From contig NZ_CP101125.1 in NCBI RefSeq assembly GCF_024296925.1, forward strand, positions 2,501 to 66,500: 64,000 bases of DNA, given 5' to 3'. Position 1 is the first letter of the stretch, and every line of letters begins with the position of its first letter. Shown one piece after another: positions 50,595 to 59,740 of this stretch. Below the pieces are notes generated by a model. It searched no databases. It was given only the letters and a program-made list of their open reading frames with translations, and was not told the origin of the DNA. Both the position numbers and the translations under genes were made by a program. The stretch is from Pseudomonas nunensis. GTDB lineage: Bacteria; Pseudomonadota; Gammaproteobacteria; Pseudomonadales; Pseudomonadaceae.

Positions 50595-51343
50595 ATGATC
50601 AGGAATTGTTGCGCTACAGCCGACAGATTCTGTTGCAACACGTCGACATCGGCGGTCAATTGCGGCTGAAAGAAAGCCGCGTGCTGATCATCGGCCTCGG
50701 CGGTCTGGGTTCTCCGGTGGCGCTGTACCTGGCGGCAGCCGGGGTCGGTGAGTTGCATCTGGCCGACTTCGACACGGTCGACCTGACCAACCTGCAACGC
50801 CAGATCATTCACGACACCGACAGCGTCGGCATCAGCAAAGTCGATTCGGCGATCCGCCGCTTGAGTGCGATCAACCCCGAAATCCAACTGGTCGCCCATC
50901 GCGCTGCGCTGGATGAAGATTCCCTGGCGGCGGCGGTCGCGGCGGTGGATCTGGTGCTCGACTGTTCCGACAATTTCTCCACCCGCGAGGCAGTCAACGC
51001 CGCGTGTGTGGCAGCGCTCAAACCTCTGGTCAGCGGCGCGGCGATTCGCCTGGAAGGGCAGTTGTCGGTGTTCGACCCGCGTCGTCCGGAGAGTCCGTGC
51101 TACCACTGTTTATATGGGCACGGCAGCGAAGCCGAACTGACGTGCAGCGAAGCTGGGGTGATCGGTCCGTTGGTGGGTCTGGTGGGCAGCCTGCAAGCGC
51201 TTGAAGCGCTGAAGTTGCTGGCCGGTTTTGGCGAACCGCTGGTGGGTCGTTTGCTGTTGATCGATGCCTTGGGCACGCGCTTCCGTGAGTTGCGGGTCAA
51301 GCGTGATCCGGGTTGCAGCGTCTGTGGTACTGCCCATGCGTGA
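50588..51343 (+). CDS. moeB: MoeB/ThiF-family adenylyltransferase
   Basis: The 251-residue E1-like enzyme has the nucleotide loop [14 protein letters not shown], the arginine-finger region RYSRQILL near the start, and two zinc CxxC pairs (CYHC and CSVC). It activates the C-terminal glycine of MoaD or ThiS. The start is GTG 50588. It sits in the hemA-prfA-prmC-moeB-murI operon, where MoeB (or HesA/MoeB/ThiF) is the usual label. Confidence 0.93.
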   Translation: MLNDQELLRYSRQILLQHVDIGGQLRLKESRVLIIGLGGLGSPVALYLAAAGVGELHLADFDTVDLTNLQRQIIHDTDSVGISKVDSAIRRLSAINPEIQLVAHRAALDEDSLAAAVAAVDLVLDCSDNFSTREAVNAACVAALKPLVSGAAIRLEGQLSVFDPRRPESPCYHCLYGHGSEAELTCSEAGVIGPLVGLVGSLQALEALKLLAGFGEPLVGRLLLIDALGTRFRELRVKRDPGCSVCGTAHA

Positions 51344-52127
51344 GGCGCCGATTGGCGTGTTCGACTCCGGCGTCGGTGGGCTATCGGTGCTGGCCGAGAT
51401 CCAGCGTTTGCTGCCCAACGAGTCCCTGCTGTACGTCGCCGATTGCGGGAATATTCCCTACGGTGAGAAAACCCCTGAATTCATCCAGCAACGCTGCAGT
51501 GCTATCGCCGAATTTTTTCAGCGGCAAGGCGCCAAGGCATTGGTGCTGGCCTGCAACACGGCCACCGTGGCTGGCGTGGCCAATCTGCGCCGCGATTATC
51601 CCGAATGGCCCATTGTCGGCATGGAACCGGCGGTCAAGCCGGCCGCGGCTGCCACGCGCAGTGGCGTGGTCGGTGTCCTCGCCACCACCGGCACCTTGCA
51701 GAGCGCCAAGTTCGCCGCGCTGCTCGACCGCTTCGCCACGGATGTGCGGGTGATCACCCAGCCTTGCCCGGGGTTGGTGGAGCTGATTGAAAGCGGCGAC
51801 CTGCACAGTCAGAACCTGCGTCAGTTGCTTCGCGGTTATGTCGAGCCGCTGCTGGCCGCAGGCTGCGACACGATAATTCTCGGCTGCACGCATTACCCCT
51901 TTCTAAAGCCGTTGCTTAGGCAGATGATCCCAGAGGACATCAGCCTGATCGACACCGGCGCCGCCGTGGCGCGGCAACTGCAACGTCTGTTGGCCGAGCG
52001 TCAGTTACTCGCCGAGGGGCCGGTGCGTGCCGCGCAATTCTGGACCAGTGCAGATCCGGAACATTTTCGAAATATCTTGCCCATACTCTGGAATAACACA
52101 GGCGTTGTGCAAAGCTTCGACAGGTAG
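51336..52127 (+). CDS. murI: Glutamate racemase
   Basis: The 263-residue enzyme has [10 protein letters not shown] at the N-terminus and the two catalytic cysteines in [10 protein letters not shown] and LGCTHYPFL. It makes D-glutamate for peptidoglycan. ATG 51336 overlaps the moeB end by 8 bases. It is the last gene of the five-gene operon. Confidence 0.96.
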   Translation: MREAPIGVFDSGVGGLSVLAEIQRLLPNESLLYVADCGNIPYGEKTPEFIQQRCSAIAEFFQRQGAKALVLACNTATVAGVANLRRDYPEWPIVGMEPAVKPAAAATRSGVVGVLATTGTLQSAKFAALLDRFATDVRVITQPCPGLVELIESGDLHSQNLRQLLRGYVEPLLAAGCDTIILGCTHYPFLKPLLRQMIPEDISLIDTGAAVARQLQRLLAERQLLAEGPVRAAQFWTSADPEHFRNILPILWNNTGVVQSFDR

Positions 52128-52154
52128 AGGCGAGATGTAAAAAAAATGTGAAAT

Positions 52155-52187
52155 GCGCTTAAAAAGGCTGAACTTCTGATTAAGCGC
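52155..52187. other. Dyad GCGCTTAA-N17-TTAAGCGC between murI and pagL
   Basis: Perfect 8-base arms with a 17-base loop. There is no T run after it, so it is not a typical terminator. It could be an operator or a leader structure for pagL. Confidence 0.4.
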
Positions 52188-52260
52188 CGACTTCTATAGC
52201 TTTGTCTTTAAGCTACAAAAAAAAATCCACATGAAATCGTTCCGGAAAAGGATGTTTCTA

Positions 52261-52779
52261 ATGAAGCGACTATTCTGTTTGGCCGCGATTGCGGCCGCAC
52301 TAATGGGGCAAAGTCTTACTGCACAGGCGGCCGGCGTAGAGTTCGGGGTAGGGGCCACCAGTGACTCAACCATGACCTACCGGTTAGGCATGCAATTCGA
52401 TTGGGACAAGAGCTGGCTGCAAAGCGACGTCGGTCGTTTGACCGGTTACTGGAGTGGCGCCTACACCTATTGGGAAGGCGACAAGACTTCCGGCACTAGT
52501 AGCCTGTCGTTCTCTCCGGTGTTTGTTTACGAGTTTGCCGGGCAAAACGTCAAACCGTATGTTGAAGCCGGGATCGGTGTTGCGTTGTTCTCCAATACCC
52601 AACTGGAAGACAACAACATCGGCCAGGCTTTTCAGTTCGAAGACCGCTTCGGGTTCGGGCTGCGCTTTGCTGGTGGGCATGAAGTCGGGATTCGTGCGAC
52701 GCACTATTCCAATGCCGGGATCAGCAGTAACAACGATGGTGTAGAAAGCTACTCGCTGCACTACACGATGCCGCTGTAA
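52261..52779 (+). CDS. pagL: Lipid A 3-O-deacylase PagL
   Basis: The 172-residue outer-membrane beta-barrel enzyme has a signal peptide (MKRLFCLAAIAAALMGQSLT, cleavage after AQA) and the catalytic His-Ser pair and Glu in HYSNAGISSNNDGVESYS. It ends in a C-terminal aromatic-poor strand, HYTMPL. It removes the 3-linked acyl chain of lipid A. ATG 52261 has AAAAGG upstream; an ATG at 52231 would add 10 residues before the signal. Neighbourhood is as in P. aeruginosa. Confidence 0.93.
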   Translation: MKRLFCLAAIAAALMGQSLTAQAAGVEFGVGATSDSTMTYRLGMQFDWDKSWLQSDVGRLTGYWSGAYTYWEGDKTSGTSSLSFSPVFVYEFAGQNVKPYVEAGIGVALFSNTQLEDNNIGQAFQFEDRFGFGLRFAGGHEVGIRATHYSNAGISSNNDGVESYSLHYTMPL

Positions 52780-52802
52780 GCATTCTCAGATTGGTAGCAA
52801 AC

Positions 52803-52898
52803 CCTGTGGGAGCGGGCTTGCTCGCGAAAGCGGACTGACAGTCAACTTAGATGTTGAATGCTGAACCGCCTTCGCGAGCAAGCCCGCTCCCACATGGG
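52803..52898. repeat. REPIN: two inverted REP elements
   Basis: TGTGGGAGCGGGCTTGCTCG and its inverse CGAGCAAGCCCGCTCCCACA are separated by about 45 bases, between the convergent pagL and YkgJ genes. Confidence 0.92.
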
Positions 52899-52917
52899 AT
52901 CTTCATCGGTTTCGGTA

Positions 52918-53223
52918 TTAACGATACACCGAAACAATCCCCTGCCGTTCTTCCAGGCATTCCGGCGAACCGGTCTCGAACTCCCGGCAGATCAGCGGGC
53001 GTTTTTCGTAGATGGTGCACATCATCGTGTTGCGATCCAGCGCCGCACACCAGCCGTCATCCAGCCGCAACATCACTTCCCCGCCCCAGTCATCGGTATC
53101 GATAAAGCGCTCGGGCACGCCGGTTTCGGTGATCAGCATGACTTCGAGCTGACAGCAACAGGCTGAGCAAGTCGAGCAAGTGACCGCCGGCTCGGCGATT
53201 TGCGTGTGGGGGATGGTTTTCAT
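52918..53223 (-). CDS. YkgJ-family cysteine-cluster protein
   Basis: The 101-residue protein has a cluster CSTCSACCC in its first 25 residues and further Cys (CAALDR, CTIYEKRPLICREF) typical of UPF0153/YkgJ. It probably binds a zinc or iron-sulfur centre. It lies 53 bases after the DUF2878 gene on the same strand, so it may be read at the end of the light operon; this is uncertain. The function is unknown. Confidence 0.85.
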   Translation of the reverse strand: MKTIPHTQIAEPAVTCSTCSACCCQLEVMLITETGVPERFIDTDDWGGEVMLRLDDGWCAALDRNTMMCTIYEKRPLICREFETGSPECLEERQGIVSVYR

Positions 53224-53276
53224 GGGGCGCAGTGTAAGGCAGTAGGCCGTTGCTGTGTGAAAGGCCTGACGGACGC

Positions 53277-53780
53277 TCAGTCGCGGTTATCCGATGCCAG
53301 CCGCTGCGCCATAAAGTGCAGCGTAGGAAACAGCAGCGCCCAGAGTAGTCCTATACCGATCAGCGTCGGCAGTTGGCCGTAGGGAAATTGCACCCCCGCC
53401 AGTTGGCTGCCCGCGTAATACGACAGCGGCCCACCGATGGCGCCCAACAGGCTGGCCAGCCACCAGGGCTTGGCGCTCCAGATCAGGCAGTGACGCAACG
53501 TGGTCGCGAGCAATGCCCAAAGCAACATCAGCCACAGCGGAATCAATGGCGCGACGTCGGCAAAGTCAAACACCCCAAGCCAGCGCAATGAACTGTCGAC
53601 GGTAGTGCCCAGCAACACCACGCTGAGGATCAGTCGGCCTTCATCGCCCCAACGACTTATCCACAGCAGATGAATCACCAGCGCCGCCAATGCCACCAAT
53701 AACCACAAGCTGTTGCCGCCCACGACACAGGCGAACCAGCCGAGTTGAAACAGTGCAGCGTTGGCCAGGCGTTCAAGCAT
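53277..53780 (-). CDS. DUF2878 membrane protein
   Basis: The 167-residue hydrophobic protein has about five membrane segments. It belongs to DUF2878, whose members occur beside photolyase, SDR and cfa-like genes. It overlaps the end of the cfa-like gene by 8 bases, placing it last among the tightly coupled genes. No catalytic motif is seen; a role in membrane lipid handling is inference only. Confidence 0.85.
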   Translation of the reverse strand: MLERLANAALFQLGWFACVVGGNSLWLLVALAALVIHLLWISRWGDEGRLILSVVLLGTTVDSSLRWLGVFDFADVAPLIPLWLMLLWALLATTLRHCLIWSAKPWWLASLLGAIGGPLSYYAGSQLAGVQFPYGQLPTLIGIGLLWALLFPTLHFMAQRLASDNRD

Positions 53781-55044
53781 CGAAACGGCCGAGCAGGGGC
53801 GCCGGCATCGCCGCCGGTTTGGCCAGCAGCAATTGCGCGGTGCCGATGGTGCGCTCCAGGAAGCCGCCTTCGCAGTAGCACAGGTAAAACTCCCACAACC
53901 GCAGGAAGTACTCGTCGTAGCCCAATTCGCTCAGGCGACCGTGGGCACGGCGAAAATTCTCATGCCACAGGCGCAGCGTGCGGGCGTAGTGCAGGCCGAA
54001 ATCTTCCATGTGCAGCAGGTTCATGTCGGTGTCGCGGCTGACAATCTCCAGCATCTTTTGCACGCAGGGCAGGGCGCCGCCAGGGAAGATGTAACGCTGG
54101 ATGAAATCGACACTGGTCTTGGCTTGCTCGTAGCGCTGCTCGCGGATGGTGATCGCCTGCAACAGCATCAAGCCGTTGCTCTTGAGCAGGTGCGCGCATT
54201 GCTTGAAGTAGGTCGGCAGAAAGCGATGGCCGACCGCTTCGATCATCTCGATCGATACCAGTTTGTCGTATTGCCCGGTGAGGTCGCGGTAATCCGACAG
54301 CAGCAGGGTGACCTGGTCTTGCAGACCCAGGGCTTCGATGCGCTGGGCGGTGAAGGCGTACTGCTCTTTGGACAGCGTGGTGGTGGTGACTTTGCACCCG
54401 TAATTCTGGGCCGCATAGATCGCCATGCTGCCCCAACCGGTGCCGATTTCCAACAGATGATCGCTGGGCTTCAGGTCGAGCTTCTGGCAGATCCGTTCCA
54501 GTTTGTTCAGTTGAGCCTGTTCCAGGGTGTCCTCGGGGCTGAGGAACTGCGCCGCCGAATACATCATCGTCGGGTCGAGAAACTGTTCGAACAGATCGTT
54601 GCCGAGGTCGTAATGCGCGGCGATGTTTTTCTGCGAGCCCTTGCGCGTATTGCGATTGAGCCAGTGCAGCCCTTGCACGAGCGGCCGGCCAAGTTTGGCC
54701 AAGCCACCCTCCAGCGCATCCAGCACCTCAAGGTTGCTGACGAACACGCGGACTACGGCGGTCAGGTCCGGCGAGGTCCAATAGCCGTGGATGAACGCTT
54801 CGCCGGCGCCGATCGAGCCGTTGCTCGCCACCAATCCCCAGACCGCCGCATCCAGGACATGGATCTCCCCCAGCAAATGGCCGCCGACGGTGCCGAAGAC
54901 GTGGCGTTCGCCGTCTTCGATCACCACCAGTTGCCCGTGCTTGAGGTGCGCCAGTTGGCGCAGAACACCCCGGCGCAGCAGCGAGCCGGACAAGCCGTTG
55001 GTACTGAGCAGATTGGCTTTGGCCGAAACGCTAGGGGATTTCAT
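53773..55044 (-). CDS. Cyclopropane-fatty-acid-synthase-like SAM methyltransferase (Cfa/UfaM-type)
   Basis: The 423-residue protein has an N-terminal CFA-type domain (about 1-125) and a Rossmann methyltransferase (130-400) with motif I LEIGTGWGSMAIYAAQ and the CFA segment SIEMIEAVGHRFLPTYF. It methylates double bonds of phospholipid acyl chains. Products may be cyclopropane rings or methyl-branched chains that feed furan fatty acids: P. putida light-induced homologues were called UfaM (from memory). ATG 55044 overlaps the DUF1365 stop by 14 bases. This is probably not the general stationary-phase Cfa, given its operon. Confidence 0.88.
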   Translation of the reverse strand: MKSPSVSAKANLLSTNGLSGSLLRRGVLRQLAHLKHGQLVVIEDGERHVFGTVGGHLLGEIHVLDAAVWGLVASNGSIGAGEAFIHGYWTSPDLTAVVRVFVSNLEVLDALEGGLAKLGRPLVQGLHWLNRNTRKGSQKNIAAHYDLGNDLFEQFLDPTMMYSAAQFLSPEDTLEQAQLNKLERICQKLDLKPSDHLLEIGTGWGSMAIYAAQNYGCKVTTTTLSKEQYAFTAQRIEALGLQDQVTLLLSDYRDLTGQYDKLVSIEMIEAVGHRFLPTYFKQCAHLLKSNGLMLLQAITIREQRYEQAKTSVDFIQRYIFPGGALPCVQKMLEIVSRDTDMNLLHMEDFGLHYARTLRLWHENFRRAHGRLSELGYDEYFLRLWEFYLCYCEGGFLERTIGTAQLLLAKPAAMPAPLLGRFDA

Positions 55045-55840
55045 GGCGGCGATCCTGTGGGGCAACGATGGCGGTTTGAAAGCTGCCATCGGCAGCCCGG
55101 TGAGCAAAGATCGGTACACGCTTGAACAGCAGGCGCACGGCCTGCCAATAGATCGCGAGGCAGGTTTTCGCAGTCATCCACGGGAAGCGTCGCAAGTAGC
55201 GGTGCAGGCTGTGGCGATCCAGCGGTTCGCGTTGCAGGTTGAGCGTGGCGTCGAACAGTTTCAGTTCGCCCTGCCAGTCCGCCATGTGCACGCCAAGCTT
55301 TTGCGCGGCAGGGCTGAAGCTCATGCGGTATTCGAGATCCGGTGGCAGAAACGGCGAGACATGAAACGCCTTGGCCACGGCGAAATGCTGATGCTGGCTC
55401 GCCTCGACCGATCTGGCCGGCAGCACGTAGTGATAACGCTCGCGCCACGGCGTATTGGTGACTTCGCAGAGAATCGCCGCCAGTTGCCCGTCAGCCTCGT
55501 GACAATAGAAAAAACTCACGGGGTTGAACGACAGGCCCCAACTGCGGGCCTGGGTCAGCAGGCAAATCGAGCCCTGGGGCTCGTGGCCGATGGCTTGGCC
55601 GACCTGTTGCCGCACCGCATCGATCAAGCGCGTGCCCGCGCCGGTAAAGGTTTTCAGGTAGTCGCTCTCGCGAAACGAGAACGCGGCAAAACGGCTACGG
55701 CCCGACAGCGGCGACAAACCCAGTACGGCATCCTGTTCATCGAGATCGAGGTACAGCAAGCCGATGCGGTAACGGAATTCATGGCGCTTGGGCGCGAACC
55801 GCCGATGGGCGATCCAGCCGCTGTAGAGGGCGCTGTTCAC
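55031..55840 (-). CDS. DUF1365 protein
   Basis: The 269-residue protein has DUF1365 landmarks: LYSGWIAHRRFAPKRHEFRY at the N-terminus, FNPVSFFYCH, and YRMSFSPAAQKLGVHM. The family is found almost only next to FAD amine-oxidase-like and cfa-like genes and is presumed to act in the same fatty-acid modification. No reaction is established. It overlaps its upstream neighbour by 4 bases and the cfa-like gene by 14. Confidence 0.9.
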   Translation of the reverse strand: MNSALYSGWIAHRRFAPKRHEFRYRIGLLYLDLDEQDAVLGLSPLSGRSRFAAFSFRESDYLKTFTGAGTRLIDAVRQQVGQAIGHEPQGSICLLTQARSWGLSFNPVSFFYCHEADGQLAAILCEVTNTPWRERYHYVLPARSVEASQHQHFAVAKAFHVSPFLPPDLEYRMSFSPAAQKLGVHMADWQGELKLFDATLNLQREPLDRHSLHRYLRRFPWMTAKTCLAIYWQAVRLLFKRVPIFAHRAADGSFQTAIVAPQDRRHEIP

Positions 55841-57084
55841 AGCACTTCACCGAACGAGCGGGCCACGCGCAAGGCACTGACCACCCCGTCTTCGTGAAAG
55901 CCGTTGGCCCAATAGGCGCCGCAATAATAGGTGTGCTGCGCGCCGTCCAATTCGTCCCAGCGCGCCTGCGCCGCCACTGCTTTCAAGCTGTATTGCGGAT
56001 GGGCGTAAGTGTATTTGGCGAGCACCTTTTGCGGACTGATGCCGGCACTCTGGTTGAGGCTGACGCAGAACGTGGTGTCGCTCTGGATGCCTTGCAGGAT
56101 GTTCATGTCGTAGGTGACGGCGGCCCGCGTGTGCCCGGTGCCACCGAGGCGAAAATTCCAGCTCGCCCAGGCGAGTTTTCGCTCCGGCAGCAGCCGGGTG
56201 TCGGTGTGCAAAACCACTTCGTTGTCGGCGTAGGGCAGGGCGCCGAGGATCGACTGTTCGGCATCGCTCGGTTTGGCTAGCAGTTTCAGGGCCTGATCGC
56301 TGTGGCAGGCGAACACCACTTTGTCGAAACGTTCGCTGCCGAAGGGGCTGTGGATAACTACGCCATCGGCATCGCGTTCGACGCGGGTGACCGGGCAGTT
56401 GAGACGAATCTTCTGTTTAAACGAGGCGGTCAGTGGCGCGACGTAAGCGCTCGATCCACCTTCGATCACACACCATTGCGGGCGATTGCTGATGGACAGC
56501 AAGCCGTGGTTCTTGAAAAACCGCAGGAAGAACTGCATCGGGAAACCGAGCATCTCGGCCATGGACATCGACCAGATCGCCGCGCCCATCGGCACGATGT
56601 AATGCAGGATAAAGCGCTCGCCGTAGCCGCCAGCCTTCAGGTACTGATCGAGGGTGGTGTCGGCGCCGATTCGTTGTTCCTCAAGATCGCGCAGGGCTGC
56701 TTTATTGAAGCGCTGGATGTCGCGCAACATGCCCCAGAACCCCGGCGACAGCAGGTTACGCCGCTGGGCGAACAGGCTGTTGAGGTTGTTGCCATTGTAC
56801 TCAAGGCCCGAGTCCGGGTCGGTGACCGAGAAACTCATCTCCGTTGGTTTGAATCCCACGCCGAGTTGACCCAGCAGGCGAATGAAATTCGGGTAGGTCC
56901 AGTCGTTGAACACAATGAAGCCGGTGTCCACCGAGTAGTGCTGGCCATCGACCGTCACGTCCAGCGTATGGGTGTGACCACCGACCCAGTCACCGGCCTC
57001 GAACAGGGTGATCTCGTGGCTGCGATTAAGCAGATAGGCGCTGGTCAGCCCCGAGATACCGCTGCCGATGATGGCGATGTTCAC
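55837..57084 (-). CDS. FAD-dependent amine-oxidase-like oxidoreductase
   Basis: The 415-residue flavoprotein has an N-terminal dinucleotide-binding motif IIGSGISGLTSAYLL followed by Glu-rich ribose-binding residues and a GGHTHTLDV segment. The start is GTG 57084, whose GTGA overlaps the SDR stop. Family members near cfa-like genes are thought to desaturate or oxidise methylated acyl chains. By context it would act on the product of the cfa-like enzyme; this is inference. Confidence 0.9.
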   Translation of the reverse strand: MNIAIIGSGISGLTSAYLLNRSHEITLFEAGDWVGGHTHTLDVTVDGQHYSVDTGFIVFNDWTYPNFIRLLGQLGVGFKPTEMSFSVTDPDSGLEYNGNNLNSLFAQRRNLLSPGFWGMLRDIQRFNKAALRDLEEQRIGADTTLDQYLKAGGYGERFILHYIVPMGAAIWSMSMAEMLGFPMQFFLRFFKNHGLLSISNRPQWCVIEGGSSAYVAPLTASFKQKIRLNCPVTRVERDADGVVIHSPFGSERFDKVVFACHSDQALKLLAKPSDAEQSILGALPYADNEVVLHTDTRLLPERKLAWASWNFRLGGTGHTRAAVTYDMNILQGIQSDTTFCVSLNQSAGISPQKVLAKYTYAHPQYSLKAVAAQARWDELDGAQHTYYCGAYWANGFHEDGVVSALRVARSFGEVL

Positions 57085-57863
57085 GGCTGATCCTTGATCG
57101 GCGGCTGGCTGCGCACCATGCGTTTGCCAATCGCCAGTTTCAACCGGTTGGGCAGTTTCGACAGCGGCCAGAGCGCCGCCATGAACAGCGCCGGGAAGGC
57201 GATTTCCAGTGGTCGGTTCTTCAGTTTGGCGAAGATGTGCCGCGCGGCTTTGTCCGCTGGCCAACTGAGCGGCATCGGGAAATCGTTTTTCTGCGTCAGC
57301 GGCGTGTCGACAAATCCGGGGCTGACCACGGTGACTTCAATGCCTTCAGGCGCGAGGTCGATGCGCAACGATTCGAACAAATAGCGCAGCCCGGCCTTCG
57401 ACGCGCCGTAGGCTTCGGCCCGGGGCAGCGGCAGGTAAGTCACCGAACTGGCGACACCCACCAAGTGCGGCGCGGTACCTTTGCGTAGCAACGGCAGGGC
57501 CGCTTCGATGCAATAGCTGCTGGCAAGCAGATTGGTGCGCACCACGTGCTCGACAATCGACGCGTCGAACTGCTTGGAGTCGACGTATTCGCAGGTGCCG
57601 GCGTTGAGGATCACCGTGTCGAGGTAGCCCCAGTCTTCAGTAATCCGTTCGCCGATTTCGCGCACGACCTGGCTGTTGGTCAGGTCTCCAGCGACCACCA
57701 TCACTTTCCCCGGATAACGTTGGGAGAGGATCTTGAGTGGCACCACCGAGCGTGCACTGACCGCCAGATGCGCGCCGGTTTTCAATATTTCTTCGGCCAG
57801 CGCGGCGCCAATGCCGCTGCTCGCTCCTGTCAGCCAGTACCGTCGTGGCGGTGTGAGGCTCAT
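57081..57863 (-). CDS. Short-chain dehydrogenase/reductase
   Basis: The 260-residue Rossmann enzyme has the cofactor motif TGASSGIG near residue 12, NAG, and the catalytic YGASK with a Ser before it (ASSVTYLP). ATG 57863 overlaps the NTF2-like gene stop by 4 bases. It probably reduces or oxidises a carbonyl or hydroxyl intermediate in the same pathway. NADPH versus NADH is not clear. Confidence 0.92.
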   Translation of the reverse strand: MSLTPPRRYWLTGASSGIGAALAEEILKTGAHLAVSARSVVPLKILSQRYPGKVMVVAGDLTNSQVVREIGERITEDWGYLDTVILNAGTCEYVDSKQFDASIVEHVVRTNLLASSYCIEAALPLLRKGTAPHLVGVASSVTYLPLPRAEAYGASKAGLRYLFESLRIDLAPEGIEVTVVSPGFVDTPLTQKNDFPMPLSWPADKAARHIFAKLKNRPLEIAFPALFMAALWPLSKLPNRLKLAIGKRMVRSQPPIKDQP

Positions 57864-58282
57864 CCCATTCTCCTTTTCAGCCAAGCGATCGCTCGGCCCA
57901 ATACGGGTAAATGTTCATAAAGCAGTGCCCCGGCATCGAAATAATCCCGGTGGCGATAAACCTTGTCGCGCCATAGCAGGTGCGAGCAGCCGTCGACCCG
58001 AATCAACCGGCCGTTGGCCAGGCGCGGATGGCGGTAACTCATGACCCAGCGAAGATAACCTTCGCCTTCTGCAATCTGGTCGAAGCCGTGAAAATCGAAC
58101 TGCAGATCGCTGACGTTGGCGTAGAGCTCGGTGAAGTAGCCGCGCATCTGCACCAGACCCTTTACCTCGTGCAGCGGGTCGGTGAAATGCACGTCGTGGG
58201 TGTAGAGCTGATTGAGGCGTTGCAGGTTGTCCTTGTTCAGGTCTGCAAACTGCCGGGCAAAGTTGCGCAGGAACTCACTCAT
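57860..58282 (-). CDS. SnoaL/NTF2-like small protein
   Basis: The 140-residue protein has the NTF2-like fold pattern (LNQLYTHDVHFTDPLHEVKG, WVMSYRHPRLANG). Members bind small hydrophobic ligands and some are isomerases or cyclases. ATG 58282 (MSEFLRNFAR) overlaps the phrB stop by 8 bases. Function in the operon is unknown; acting on a lipid intermediate is a guess. Confidence 0.88.
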   Translation of the reverse strand: MSEFLRNFARQFADLNKDNLQRLNQLYTHDVHFTDPLHEVKGLVQMRGYFTELYANVSDLQFDFHGFDQIAEGEGYLRWVMSYRHPRLANGRLIRVDGCSHLLWRDKVYRHRDYFDAGALLYEHLPVLGRAIAWLKRRMG

Positions 58283-59720
58283 AGCCGCCTCCGGCCGCTT
58301 GTCGCGATGGCAGGTTCTTGAACGCGGCCAGGGCGCGCTGGCGCGAGGTACTGAGGTTGACGATCGGCGAGGGGTAATCCGCAATGCCGAACAAGCCGCC
58401 CACGTTCGCCGGGTTGTGCACTTCTTTTTTATTCAGCCCGGCGAGTTCCGGCAGCCAGTGCTTGATGAACACACCTTCGGCATCGAATTTTTCCGACTGG
58501 CTCAGCGGGTTGAAGATGCGGAAGTAGGGCGCCGAGTCGGTGCCGGTGGACGAACTCCACTGCCAGCCGCCGTTGTTGGCCGCCAGATCGCCGTCGATCA
58601 GGTGACGCATGAAAAAGCGTTCGCCTTCACGCCAGTCGATCAGCAGGTTCTTGGTCAGGAACATCGCCACCACCATGCGCAGGCGGTTGTGCATCCAGCC
58701 GGTTTCCAGCAGTTGGCGCATGGCCGCGTCGATGATCGGCAGGCCGGTGCGGGCTTCTTGCCACGCGGCGAGTTCATCCGGCGCATCGCGCCAGGCCAGC
58801 GCTTCGGTTTCCGGGCGAAAGGCGCGATGACGGGAAACCCGTGGGTAGCCCACCAGGATGTGTTTGTAGAATTCGCGCCACAACAGTTCGTTGATCCAGG
58901 TGACCGCGCCGACCTTGCCGCTTTCGAACTCGCCCTGATTGCTTTGCAGCGCCGTGTGCAAACACTGGCGTGGGGAAATCACCCCGGCCGCAAGATAAGC
59001 CGAAAGTTGACTGGTGCCAGGCTTGGCAGGGAAGTCGCGCTCGCTCTGGTAGTAATCGATTTGCGCGTCGGCAAACGTGTCGAGGCGGCGCCGGGCTTCG
59101 GCTTCACCGGCGGGCCAGAGGGCGATCAAGCTGTCTTTCGGCGTGTCGAAACCTTCGACTCGGGCCGGGATTTCATCGCTGCTGATTTTCAGCGGCGCCT
59201 GGATGCCGGGGGCGCTCACGAGTTCAGGCAGTGAGCGGCGCAACCGGTCATAGCAGACTTTGCGGAACTGACTGAACACCTGGAAGTAGGTGCCGGTCTT
59301 GGTCAGCACGGTGCCTGGCGAGAACAACAGTTGATCGAGGTAGCTATAAAAGTCGATGCCCTCGGCCTTCAATGTTTGGGCCACGGCTTCGTCACGACGG
59401 CTTTCATGAATGCCGTATTCCTCGTTGACGTGTACCGCGTCGATCTTCAACTCCCGGCACAGGTCGAGCAGAACCTTAGGCGCCGCATCCCAGCGAGACG
59501 CTGTGCGGATCAGCAAGGGAATGTTGAGCTTGCCCAGCGCCAGGCTCAATTCGCCCAGGTTGCGCAGCCAGAAATCCACTTTGCACGGCGCATCGTCATG
59601 CTCCAGCCATTGCTCCGGGCTCAACAGATACACCGCCACGCTCGGGCCGCGAGCAGCAGCTGCCGAGAGGGCGGTGTTGTCATGCAGGCGCAAGTCGCTG
59701 CGCAGCCAGATCAATTGCAT
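58275..59720 (-). CDS. phrB: Deoxyribodipyrimidine photolyase
   Basis: The 481-residue class-I CPD photolyase has an N-terminal antenna domain (MQLIWLRSDLRLHDNTAL) and a C-terminal FAD domain with WINELLWREFYKHIL, TGWMHNRLRMVVAMFLTKNLLIDWREGE and ANNGGWQWSSSTGTDSAPYFRIFNP. The tryptophan-rich electron path and FAD-binding residues look intact. It repairs cyclobutane pyrimidine dimers using blue light. ATG 59720 starts just after the MerR stop at 59741. It is the core photobiology gene of the operon. Confidence 0.96.
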   Translation of the reverse strand: MQLIWLRSDLRLHDNTALSAAAARGPSVAVYLLSPEQWLEHDDAPCKVDFWLRNLGELSLALGKLNIPLLIRTASRWDAAPKVLLDLCRELKIDAVHVNEEYGIHESRRDEAVAQTLKAEGIDFYSYLDQLLFSPGTVLTKTGTYFQVFSQFRKVCYDRLRRSLPELVSAPGIQAPLKISSDEIPARVEGFDTPKDSLIALWPAGEAEARRRLDTFADAQIDYYQSERDFPAKPGTSQLSAYLAAGVISPRQCLHTALQSNQGEFESGKVGAVTWINELLWREFYKHILVGYPRVSRHRAFRPETEALAWRDAPDELAAWQEARTGLPIIDAAMRQLLETGWMHNRLRMVVAMFLTKNLLIDWREGERFFMRHLIDGDLAANNGGWQWSSSTGTDSAPYFRIFNPLSQSEKFDAEGVFIKHWLPELAGLNKKEVHNPANVGGLFGIADYPSPIVNLSTSRQRALAAFKNLPSRQAAGGGYE

Positions 59721-59740
59721 GGTGGTTCCCGTACTCAACA

